DNA of 7,323 nt from NCBI GenBank assembly GCA_934476545.1, contig CAKSOB010000068.1, positions 1 through 7,323 of the forward strand, in the 5' to 3' direction. Shown here piece by piece: positions 1 through 6,255 of this stretch (the stretch's first letter is position 1; each line of letters opens with the position of its first letter). Made by a program: the position numbers and the translations under genes. The stretch comes from an uncultured Eubacteriales bacterium. Lineage in GTDB: Bacteria > Bacillota > Clostridia > Oscillospirales > Acutalibacteraceae. Below the pieces are notes generated by a model. It made no database searches and was not told where the DNA came from. It saw only the letters and a program-made list of their open reading frames with translations.

Positions 1-2
1 AT

Positions 3-45
3 CCGTGTGTATTATCGCCGTTTCGACGATACCGTGTAGTATTAT
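3..45. repeat. Imperfect direct repeat pair flanking a short hairpin
   Basis: Two near-identical copies are seen: CCGTGTGTATTAT at 3-15 and CCGTGTAGTATTAT at 32-45, differing by one inserted base. The right copy contains the -10 box of the leftward promoter (41-46), so on the minus strand each copy reads roughly ATAATAC(T)ACACGG. The copies start 29 bases apart, and the stem-loop at 13-31 sits between them. Such an arrangement is compatible with a tandem operator or with a duplicated promoter end. No function can be assigned from the sequence alone. Confidence 0.5.
13..31 (-). promoter_or_regulatory. Short hairpin/dyad at the predicted 5' end of a leftward transcript
   Basis: The arms TATCGCCG (13-20) and CGACGATA (24-31) are complementary at 7 of 8 positions with a 3-base loop. 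The single mismatch becomes a G-U pair in RNA made from the minus strand, which fits a leftward RNA better than a rightward one. The dyad begins about three bases after the transcription start predicted from the promoter at 41-69. It could be a repressor operator just downstream of +1 or a 5' RNA stem-loop. It lacks a following U-run, so it is not an intrinsic terminator. Confidence 0.45.
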
Positions 46-69
46 AGCACATCTCCTTATAGATAGCAA
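41..69 (-). promoter_or_regulatory. Sigma-A promoter reading leftward out of the window
   Basis: On the minus strand there is a -35 box TTGCTA (69-64), a 17-base spacer and a perfect -10 box TATAAT (46-41), preceded by TGC, which makes an extended -10. The predicted start is near position 34. It lies after the stop codon of the YlmC-like gene (86) and points the same way, so it most likely drives the next gene beyond the left edge. This is the best-formed promoter in the window. Confidence 0.75.
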
Positions 70-85
70 GTGTTTTTTGGATTTT

Positions 86-373
86 TTATTTTAAAATTCG
101 TGTGAGTAAATTTCCTTTTTTCTCTTCCGGGCGGCGTGGTGTAAACCGTACCAAAATGGTATCCTCCCCGATGGTTTCCACGTCCTCCCATGGGATCACT
201 CGATCCTCTTCCCTGCCGAGCAATCCCCAAAAACGAGATTTGCCGTCAATAATCAAACACGTTAGGGCGGCGGTTTCCGTATCCAATCCCACGTCAAACA
301 CATAGCCCAGTCGTGTTCCGTCAAAAATGTTGATGACCTCTTTGTTCCGCAAATCATTGAGTCGCTCTTTCAT
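86..373 (-). CDS. YlmC/YmxH-family PRC-barrel sporulation protein
   Basis: This 95-residue protein matches the small YlmC/YmxH family, which consists of a single PRC-barrel-like beta domain and is widespread in endospore-forming Firmicutes. The diagnostic pattern is visible: an N-terminal LRNKEVINIFDGTRLGYV segment, an LTCLIIDGKSRFWGLLGRE core, and an IPWEDVETIGEDTILVR strand pair near the C-terminus. It is slightly longer than the usual length of about 80 residues because of a basic tail (RRPEEKKGN...). The ATG at 373 follows AAGGAGG at 388-382 with 8 bases between, so the start is secure. The molecular role of the family is poorly defined; it is linked to sporulation by expression and distribution. 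It lies 65 bases after the amidohydrolase gene, with its own TATAAT in the gap. No signal peptide or membrane segment is seen, so it is probably cytoplasmic. Confidence 0.9.
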   Translation of the reverse strand: MKERLNDLRNKEVINIFDGTRLGYVFDVGLDTETAALTCLIIDGKSRFWGLLGREEDRVIPWEDVETIGEDTILVRFTPRRPEEKKGNLLTRILK

Positions 374-408
374 GAAGTACTCCTCCTTCTCAAAAATTCG
401 GATACCTT

Positions 409-414
409 ATTATA
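409..414 (-). promoter_or_regulatory. Possible -10 element of the YlmC-like gene
   Basis: A perfect TATAAT on the minus strand lies in the 65-base gap between the amidohydrolase stop and the YlmC-like start. The predicted start would be near 402, giving a leader of about 29 bases. The -35 is weak: TTTTTA at 437-432 with a 17-base spacer. The overlapping CATAAATAT also resembles a sporulation sigma-E -10 (CATACA-T), but no convincing sigma-E -35 is seen. No terminator separates the upstream gene, so readthrough is also possible. Confidence 0.4.
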
Positions 415-438
415 TTTATGAAAGAACACCATAAAAAA

Positions 439-1254
439 TCAACCGAAAAGTCCCAACAAGCGAGCGGCATTTTCTCCCAAAATCAAATCCTGTTCCCGCC
501 CTGTGAGAGGTAAGGTTTGGAAATAGGCTAAGGATTCTTTCTGTCCGCTCCAAGGAGAATCGGTGGCAAAGAGAATTTTTTCCGCACCGTGGTTCCGAAT
601 AATCCGCACCAACTGATCATCTTCTATCATTCCCATGGAAAAACTAATGTCCAAGTAAATCGGCTTGCCCACCAAGTATTGTTCCACTTCGTCCCAACAA
701 TGCCATCCACCGGTGTGGGCAAAAATAAGCTGCGGCATTACATCTGTTTTTCCTTTATATAAGGTATCCAAAACAGCGGCAGCTTTCTCCGGTGGACAAT
801 GAACCGGTTCCGGAATCCCAATATCAACGCCTGCATGAGTGACCACAAACAATCCAATGGATATGGCATATCGAAGAATTGCTATATTTCGTGGGTCGTC
901 AATCATACAGTTTTGGTAATCCGGATGGATTTTAATGCCTTTCAAACCAAGCCGCTTAATAAAATCCAAAGATTCTTCGATGTTTTCCGTATCCGGATGA
1001 ATCCCACCAAAAGAAAATATTCCGTTCTTTCCGTTAATCTCCGCTGCGTAAGTGTTTACGGTTTGAAATTGAGATGGCTTTGTTACAACCGGCAATACCA
1101 CCGACCAATCTACGCCGCTCTCTTGCATGGAACGCTTTAAGCCTTTTAAGGTTCCGTCGGTAAACGCAGAGATTCCCGCCTTTTGCTCCAAGACAGAAAT
1201 GGTTTTCAATGCAATTTTCTCCGGAAAAATGTGCGTATGAAAATCAATAATCAT
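439..1254 (-). CDS. Amidohydrolase (metal-dependent TIM-barrel hydrolase or decarboxylase, Amidohydro_2 type)
   Basis: This 271-residue cytoplasmic enzyme belongs to the amidohydrolase superfamily. The metal-binding HxH motif opens the protein (DFHTHIF, His6 and His8). Further likely ligand or active-site residues are His86 (GGIHPD), His110 (KIHPD), His140 (VVTHAGVD), His180 and His185 (FAHTGGWHCW), and Asp232 (FATDSPW). The DSPW segment near the C-terminus and the ENAARLLGL ending are typical of the Amidohydro_2/ACMSD-like branch, which includes both hydrolases and non-oxidative decarboxylases. Sequence alone does not say which reaction is catalysed. The ATG at 1254 follows AGGAGGAA (1268-1261), which overlaps the TAG stop of the S66 peptidase gene; the gap is 12 bases, so the two are cotranscribed and probably translationally coupled. 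The length is normal and no key residue appears to be missing. Confidence 0.88.
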   Translation of the reverse strand: MIIDFHTHIFPEKIALKTISVLEQKAGISAFTDGTLKGLKRSMQESGVDWSVVLPVVTKPSQFQTVNTYAAEINGKNGIFSFGGIHPDTENIEESLDFIKRLGLKGIKIHPDYQNCMIDDPRNIAILRYAISIGLFVVTHAGVDIGIPEPVHCPPEKAAAVLDTLYKGKTDVMPQLIFAHTGGWHCWDEVEQYLVGKPIYLDISFSMGMIEDDQLVRIIRNHGAEKILFATDSPWSGQKESLAYFQTLPLTGREQDLILGENAARLLGLFG

Positions 1255-1266
1255 CCAAACTTCCTC

Positions 1267-2127
1267 CTATTCGGCTTCCAGTAAAATAGGAACGCCGATT
1301 TGTAACGCTTTGGAATCAGGCGCATGACCGATTTGCGCTGTTTTTGCAATGGGAATTGGACAGGATTCCGTAACCTGCAAAAATAATTCTTTCACGGCAT
1401 CGGAGCCATACTGCTCCTCCAGCTTTGTAAAGGTTCCCAATAGCAAACCGGAAATCTGTTGAAACACACCCATTTGCCGCAGCTGCACCGCCATGGCAGA
1501 AATCTCCGCAAGTCCGCCGCCCAAAGCCTCTAAAAATAATACCTTCCCTGTACAGTCCGGAAAATACCTTGTTCCCGCTAATTTTAAAAGACATCTTAAA
1601 TTTCCACCTACCACCGTACCGGAAATCTTACTGCCTCTTAAAAAGGTATAGGTTGATTGAAACAACACCGAGGAAGTTCCCATCAGCGATTCCACAAACC
1701 ATGACTGCTGTAATGATCCACTGGAAGAAACAAGATTGCGAAGCTGATATAAAAACACAGGCTGTCCCGTCTGGGTATAAATCCCATGCAGAACCGTAGT
1801 GAGATCACTATACCCAAAAAACGGTTTGGGGTTCTCCCGAATTTTTTCATAGTCCAAATACTCTAAAACGTGATTTCCCACGTTGCCGCCGGAAAGATCA
1901 AAGATCGCTCGAATCGAAGGATCTTCATAAAACGTATGAACTGCTTCTGCCCGCTCCTGTCCCGTTCCGCTAAAACAATCCGTTTTGGCATAGATATACG
2001 GACTCCATACGGGAATCAACCCCAAGTTTCTCAGCGCTTTTTCTAACTGTTGGTTTGATTCCATTCGCTTTGAACTATGTCCATCAGAGCAACAAACCAG
2101 TCCGATTCGATCCCCTCGTTTCAGCAT
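1267..2127 (-). CDS. S66-family LD-carboxypeptidase / MccF-like serine peptidase
   Basis: This 286-residue protein has the two-part S66 layout. The N-terminal half carries the nucleophile Ser107 in FFGYSDLT, after the SGGNVGNHVLEYLDYE segment. The C-terminal half carries Glu200 (LFLEALGGG) and His268 (IGHAPDSKAL), completing the expected Ser-Glu-His triad. Known members either remove the terminal D-Ala from muropeptide tetrapeptides during wall recycling (LdcA) or inactivate microcin C-like peptide-nucleotides (MccF); the sequence does not separate these. No signal peptide is seen, consistent with cytoplasmic action. The frame extends 26 codons further to an ATG at 2205, but that extension runs through a terminator hairpin. 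The ATG at 2127 has GGAGGG 7 bases upstream and begins the family-like MLKRGDRIGLV, so it is preferred. It is the first gene of a two-gene unit with the amidohydrolase. Confidence 0.88.
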   Translation of the reverse strand: MLKRGDRIGLVCCSDGHSSKRMESNQQLEKALRNLGLIPVWSPYIYAKTDCFSGTGQERAEAVHTFYEDPSIRAIFDLSGGNVGNHVLEYLDYEKIRENPKPFFGYSDLTTVLHGIYTQTGQPVFLYQLRNLVSSSGSLQQSWFVESLMGTSSVLFQSTYTFLRGSKISGTVVGGNLRCLLKLAGTRYFPDCTGKVLFLEALGGGLAEISAMAVQLRQMGVFQQISGLLLGTFTKLEEQYGSDAVKELFLQVTESCPIPIAKTAQIGHAPDSKALQIGVPILLEAE

Positions 2128-2134
2128 TGCTTTT

Positions 2135-2140
2135 CCCTCC
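2135..2140 (-). promoter_or_regulatory. Ribosome binding site that decides the S66 peptidase start
   Basis: On the minus strand, GGAGGG at 2140-2135 is followed by 7 bases and then ATG at 2127. The longer in-frame ATG at 2205 has no comparable site, and its mRNA would begin inside a terminator stem. This fixes the start of the 286-residue protein. Confidence 0.8.
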
Positions 2141-2161
2141 AACCTTTCGCTTCTTAATTCT

Positions 2162-2190
2162 ATTGTAACAAAAAAACAGCCGAAACGCAA
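2162..2190 (-). promoter_or_regulatory. Candidate promoter of the S66/amidohydrolase unit, embedded in the upstream terminator
   Basis: On the minus strand there is TTGCGT (2190-2185), a spacer of exactly 17 bases, and TACAAT (2167-2162), preceded by TGT, which makes an extended -10. The -35 lies in the loop and descending arm of the terminator hairpin, and the spacer contains its T-run. The predicted start is near 2155, leaving a leader of about 28 bases before the ATG at 2127 that retains the GGAGGG site. The -35 matches the consensus at only three of six bases, so the call rests on the extended -10 and the spacing. Confidence 0.5.
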
Positions 2191-2202
2191 TTTCGACTGT
2201 TT
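2170..2202 (-). terminator. Intrinsic terminator of the reductase operon
   Basis: As minus-strand RNA, AACAGUCGAAA pairs with UUUCGGCUGUU through one G-U wobble, giving a stem of about 12 pairs (2202-2191 with 2185-2174), a 5-base loop (2190-2186) and a run of seven U residues (2176-2170). It lies 8 bases after the TAA stop of the second reductase. On the plus strand the wobble becomes a C-A mismatch and there is no matching T-run of the same length, so it acts leftward. Confidence 0.85.
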
Positions 2203-2210
2203 CATTAACT

Positions 2211-4346
2211 TTATTGAAAATAGGATAAGCGTTCTAAAACTGTGAGAATATTACGCCCCTCTCGGATTCCATCAATCATCCGACGAGCGCTTCGGCTATC
2301 TCCGATATTTAATACCTCCACCCCATTGGGAGGAAAAACTTCGTTCAGTTGCTTCATTAACGGTGCATCGGATTGCATTCCCATGCAGAGATACCCATAG
2401 TCAAAGGAAATCTGCTCTCGCTGACCATTTCGTTCCACTTCAAACGCTGTGTCGGTAACTTTTTTCAACACAGTATTGGGATGCACGGTTACTCCATATT
2501 TCTGTAACGTATCCTGAAGGCGGCATCGTGTAATGGGATCAATCCCGTAACCGATTTCCGAGTTTTGTTCGATTACGACGACTCTCGCTCCTCGTTGTGC
2601 AAAAAATTCGATTGCATCCACACCAGCCGCTCCGCCGCCTACAATGGCAATTTGTTTTCCGGATAAATTTTTCTCCCGAAGCCCCTGATAAACAGCGCCT
2701 TTAATGGTGAACATGGTCGATTTTGGGGACTGCAATGCTTCCTTTAACCCTGCAATCGGCGGCAAGACCGGATTAGAACCGGTGGCATTCACAATCACAT
2801 CCGGATGGAATTGCGCTATCATTTCCACGGTCGCTTCTGTGCTAACCATTGGAAATAGATTCTTTAATTTGGATGCCCGCTGCACCTGATACTCCACAAA
2901 AGAATGAATACGAAATTTATCGGACACTTTCAAAAGAGAAGCTGACAATCCACCCAACTGCTCTCCTCGCTCCATCAAAATCACAGTGCATCCCACTTCT
3001 GCGGCAGTGCAGGCAGCTTCCAGTCCTGCCACGCCGCCACCAATTACAACAACATTGCAAGGACGGCGCACTTTTCGTTCTGCATAATTTTCTCCCACAT
3101 CTACCGCCGGATTCACCGTGCAACGAATGGGGCGATTCCATCCGATTCGATTTCCCGCACACCCTACATTACAGGAAATACAATTTCGCAAACAGGACTC
3201 TTTTCCAACATAGACCTTATTGACCCATTCCGGCTCGGCAATTAACCCACGTCCAATGCCGATTAAATCTGCATCTCCCTGCTTTAGAATAGATTCCGCA
3301 ACCTGCGGAGAGCGGATATTTCCCATGGTGATACAGATTTTCCCAAACCGTTCTTTTACCGCTTTTGCCATATAAGAACGCCAACCGTCCGGCAAAGTGC
3401 CAACATCAATCTGATACTGCAACGAACCATTCAAACCGGCGGACACAGAAAAAAGATCTGCTTCTCCGCAAAAATGCTCCATCAGTTCCAGAGATTCCTC
3501 GATTCCGTTGCCACCCTCCACAAATTCATCCAAGCTGATTCGCACCGAAATGGGATACCCCTGCCCTACACGGCGGCGAATTTCTTCTAAAATCATCTTG
3601 GGGAATCTGGCGCGATTTTCGGCACTGCCACCATATAGATCGGTTCGGTGATTTGTAGTAGGCGATAAAAATTGACTGACCAAATAAGAATGCCCTGCAT
3701 GAAACTCCACTCCGTCAAACCCGGCAGACTTCGCTCGAGCCGCTGCCTCTCCAAACTTCTTTGCAACAATCTGCATTTCTTCCTCTGTCATAGGACGAGG
3801 AATCTCCCCTCCGGGTTTCGATGGAAGATCAGAAGCGGAAATCGGCTGCATCCCGATTCGAGCGGAAGAGGCCGAAGCCCCTGCGTGATTCAACTGCACC
3901 ATGGCACAAGCGCCATGTTTATGAATCGCTTCACACAGTTTTGTTAATCCGGGAAGAAAAGAATCGTGATCCATTCGCAGTTGTGTTGTTCCATTGGAAC
4001 CCAACGGATAATCCACACAAACATTTTCTACCACGATCAGACCGGTTCCACCTTTGGCTCGCTGCTCATAATAATGGATGTGACGGTCGTCAATGCCACC
4101 GGTTTCTTTTGCAAAATTTGTTCCCATCGGCATCATCACCACGCGGTTTTTCAAGGTCATACTGCCAATCGTTAAAGGAGAAAACAACAGCGGATAGTTC
4201 TGTAATCCGGGAACCTTAGCTGTCGTTTTTATGGGAAAATTTTCCTCTTGTTGATAAGAAATGGAACGCAGAAGCTGCTGTTCTAAAAAGGTTTGTACCT
4301 TTTTATTTTGCAATACTCCTGTACAATCCTTACAATTTTTCTGCAA
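2211..4346 (-). CDS. Enoate reductase / 2,4-dienoyl-CoA reductase-like FMN/4Fe-4S/FAD oxidoreductase, N-terminally extended
   Basis: This 711-residue flavoenzyme is predicted to reduce an activated C=C bond, with electrons passing from NAD(P)H via FAD and a 4Fe-4S cluster to FMN. An FMN-binding TIM barrel of the Old Yellow Enzyme type spans about 52-380 (LFSPLTIGSMTLKNR, QLNHAG, His216 and His219 in EFHAGHSYL, LYGGSAENR). Cluster ligands are Cys389, Cys392, Cys396 and Cys409. Dinucleotide folds begin at GGGVAG (about 436) and GGGAAG (about 570). Relatives such as FadH or BaiCD have about 640-670 residues; the excess is an N-terminal stretch of about 50 residues with Cys5 and Cys8 in KNCKDC. 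The start is TTG at 4346, 7 bases after GAGGGG and 17 bases inside the preceding reductase gene. No later ATG lies before the barrel. It is the last gene before the terminator at 2170-2202. The substrate is unknown. Confidence 0.9.
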   Translation of the reverse strand: MQKNCKDCTGVLQNKKVQTFLEQQLLRSISYQQEENFPIKTTAKVPGLQNYPLLFSPLTIGSMTLKNRVVMMPMGTNFAKETGGIDDRHIHYYEQRAKGGTGLIVVENVCVDYPLGSNGTTQLRMDHDSFLPGLTKLCEAIHKHGACAMVQLNHAGASASSARIGMQPISASDLPSKPGGEIPRPMTEEEMQIVAKKFGEAAARAKSAGFDGVEFHAGHSYLVSQFLSPTTNHRTDLYGGSAENRARFPKMILEEIRRRVGQGYPISVRISLDEFVEGGNGIEESLELMEHFCGEADLFSVSAGLNGSLQYQIDVGTLPDGWRSYMAKAVKERFGKICITMGNIRSPQVAESILKQGDADLIGIGRGLIAEPEWVNKVYVGKESCLRNCISCNVGCAGNRIGWNRPIRCTVNPAVDVGENYAERKVRRPCNVVVIGGGVAGLEAACTAAEVGCTVILMERGEQLGGLSASLLKVSDKFRIHSFVEYQVQRASKLKNLFPMVSTEATVEMIAQFHPDVIVNATGSNPVLPPIAGLKEALQSPKSTMFTIKGAVYQGLREKNLSGKQIAIVGGGAAGVDAIEFFAQRGARVVVIEQNSEIGYGIDPITRCRLQDTLQKYGVTVHPNTVLKKVTDTAFEVERNGQREQISFDYGYLCMGMQSDAPLMKQLNEVFPPNGVEVLNIGDSRSARRMIDGIREGRNILTVLERLSYFQ

Positions 4347-6255
4347 TATGATACCCCTCTCTCACTGCGTCTAATGCGTTTCTCGGTGTAACTGCATCTC
4401 CGATCACATAGGATGCCACTCCGAACTTCTGTGCTGCTTCTAATAATTCATTCCGGCTTTTTGAGCCCACCGCTAAGACGACGGTATCAAATCCGGATAA
4501 TATGGTATCGTCTCCCTTTTTTGTCCGATACAACACACCGTTATTGACAAATCGATGCACCTCTGCATTGAGAATAGCTTGCACTCCGTAACGCGAAAAC
4601 AGCATTTCCAGTTCTCTGCGGTGTTCTGCGCCTAATCCGGTTCCCAACTGTTGACCTCGCTCTAAAATGGTAACGGAAACTTGTCGCTCCGCTAAAAATG
4701 CCGCAGTTTCACAACCGACAGAACCACCGCCAAGGATGAGAACCTTCTCTCCACAAACTACTTTCCCAAACAATACGTCGGTAGCAGAAACACAATCGAT
4801 GGTTAATTTACCGGGAAAATGTAACTGCCGTGGAACGGCACCGGTTGCCAACAATATTACATCCGGTTGCTCTTTTTGCAAATGTTCTGATGTAACCGTC
4901 GTATTACAGCGAACCGTAACGCCATGCGTTTCGCAATCTCTTTGTATTGCGCCAAGGAGAGCGGAAATTTGTCCTTTCCCCGGCGGAACGGCAGCTGCCC
5001 GCATCTGACCGCCAAGTTGTTCTTGTTGTTCCAACACGGTAACGGTATGCCCCCTTACCGCACAAATCCGAGCTGCAGTTAATCCGGCAATACCGCCACC
5101 AACAACCATAATTCGTTTCTTTTGCATTGCTGTGAACTGGCTTTGGGCTTCTTTTCCTACCGTTGGATTCGCCAAACAAGTAATCGGCTGCCCTGCCATC
5201 ATATTGGGAACGCATCCTTGTAAGCAGCCGATGCAGGGAAAAATCGTTTCCGGCTTTTCTTCCTGCAATTTTTTGGGAAAATGAGGGTCTGCAATACTCT
5301 GCCGTCCAAAGGCGATCAAGTCTGCCTTATTTTGCCGCACCAACAATTCTCCATATTCCCCTTCGGTAAATCGCCCTACGGCAATGACGGGGATGTTCAC
5401 TGCTCGTTTGATTTCTGCAACTAAATCAGCAGAAAATCCATCGTGGAGCATTCCGGTAGCCCACAACCGATCATCCCGCAAATGAGTGGCTCGGGAAATA
5501 TGCAGTGCGCTTACGCCCATCTCTTCCAACTTCATGGCAATGACAGTGCTGTCCTGCACGGTCATTCCCCCGGAAATATCATCTGTGCCATTGATTCTGC
5601 AAATAATCGGAAATTCCTTTCCTGCCTTTTCTTGAATCCGTTCAATGATTCGGCGAATTAACCGCATTCGATTCTCCAAGCAGCCGCCGTACTCATCCAT
5701 TCGCTTGTTGGTTCTCAAAGATAAGAAGCTATGGAGTAAATAGCCGTGGGCGCAATGTAACTCTACCATATCAATCCCGGCTTTTTTCGCTCGCAATGCT
5801 GCTTCTCCGTAACACTCAATCACTCGTTCGATTTCTTCTGTGGTAATTTCCCGGGGAATCGGGTGATTTTTTTTGCTGAACACTGCGCTGGCAGCCTTTA
5901 AAGGATACCCTGTCACCTCTGGATTTCCCTCCGGTCCGGCATGCTGCAACTGCACGGATACTTTTGCGCCATACTGATGACAACCCTCTGCCACTTTACG
6001 GAAGCTCTCAATGGTTTCATCGGAAAACAAACAAGGCTTACGATGTCCACCCTTTGCTGTTTCATCTACTACCGTAGCTTCTATGGTAATAAGTCCAAAT
6101 CCACCCTTCGCCCGTTCCTCATAATACAATTTTGAGCGATGACTGAGGGTGCCATCTCGATGGGCAAAATTATTGCCCATTGGCGGAACCACAAATCGGT
6201 TTGGAATCGTGACCGCTCCAATTTTAGTAGGTGAAAACATTGCGTTCAACTTCAT
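4330..6255 (-). CDS. Enoate reductase / 2,4-dienoyl-CoA reductase-like FMN/4Fe-4S/FAD oxidoreductase
   Basis: This 641-residue paralogue of the next gene has the same three-part plan. An OYE-type FMN barrel covers about 1-340 (MFSPTKIGAVTIPNR, SVQLQHAG, His167 and His170 plus Tyr172 in ELHCAHGYLL, EYGGCLENR, AFGRQSIADP). The 4Fe-4S ligands are Cys341, Cys344, Cys348 and Cys360 (CIGCLQGC, then TCLANP). An FAD fold starts at VVGGGIAG (about 384) and an NAD(P)H fold at ILGGGSVG (about 507). The length fits the FadH/BaiCD/BaiH family. Tyr172 aligns by motif with the catalytic Tyr166 of E. coli FadH. The frame is open back to an ATG at 6321, but ATG 6255 lies 5 bases after AGGAGGG and starts at the family boundary. 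It overlaps the TIM-barrel isomerase gene by 32 bases and the next reductase by 17, so translation is probably coupled. The substrate is unknown. Confidence 0.92.
   Translation of the reverse strand: MKLNAMFSPTKIGAVTIPNRFVVPPMGNNFAHRDGTLSHRSKLYYEERAKGGFGLITIEATVVDETAKGGHRKPCLFSDETIESFRKVAEGCHQYGAKVSVQLQHAGPEGNPEVTGYPLKAASAVFSKKNHPIPREITTEEIERVIECYGEAALRAKKAGIDMVELHCAHGYLLHSFLSLRTNKRMDEYGGCLENRMRLIRRIIERIQEKAGKEFPIICRINGTDDISGGMTVQDSTVIAMKLEEMGVSALHISRATHLRDDRLWATGMLHDGFSADLVAEIKRAVNIPVIAVGRFTEGEYGELLVRQNKADLIAFGRQSIADPHFPKKLQEEKPETIFPCIGCLQGCVPNMMAGQPITCLANPTVGKEAQSQFTAMQKKRIMVVGGGIAGLTAARICAVRGHTVTVLEQQEQLGGQMRAAAVPPGKGQISALLGAIQRDCETHGVTVRCNTTVTSEHLQKEQPDVILLATGAVPRQLHFPGKLTIDCVSATDVLFGKVVCGEKVLILGGGSVGCETAAFLAERQVSVTILERGQQLGTGLGAEHRRELEMLFSRYGVQAILNAEVHRFVNNGVLYRTKKGDDTILSGFDTVVLAVGSKSRNELLEAAQKFGVASYVIGDAVTPRNALDAVREGYHIAEKL
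4354..4360 (-). promoter_or_regulatory. Ribosome binding site for a TTG start within the preceding gene
   Basis: Minus-strand AGAGGGG at 4360-4354 lies 7 bases before TTG at 4346, inside the last codons of the upstream reductase. It is a weaker Shine-Dalgarno than the others in the window, and together with the TTG codon it suggests reduced or coupling-dependent translation of the last gene. Confidence 0.5.

Noticed and set aside
3..45. Paired NrdR boxes
   Set aside because: Two repeats about 30 bases apart near a promoter suggested NrdR, but the repeats run GTG...CAC rather than the ACAC...GTGT palindrome of that box.
439..1254. TatD-type DNase
   Set aside because: The HxH start and overall length are similar, but the ATDSPW and THAGVDIG motifs fit the Amidohydro_2/ACMSD-like branch better than TatD.
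2128..2205. N-terminal extension of the S66 peptidase from the ATG at 2205
   Set aside because: It would be encoded by the terminator hairpin and T-run, lacks a ribosome binding site, and gives residues unlike the family start; ATG 2127 has GGAGGG at a good distance.
2849..3223. Plus-strand open frame of 124 codons within the second reductase gene
   Set aside because: It lies antisense to a well-supported conserved gene, has no ribosome binding site or recognisable domain, and is a reading-frame shadow. The other plus-strand frames, such as 799-1140 and 3821-4219, were dropped for the same reason.
2211..6255. Bile-acid 7-dehydroxylation (bai) operon
   Set aside because: Tandem enoate reductases recall baiCD and baiH, but none of baiB, baiE, baiF or baiA is present and the first gene is a xylose isomerase-like protein; family membership alone does not justify bai names.
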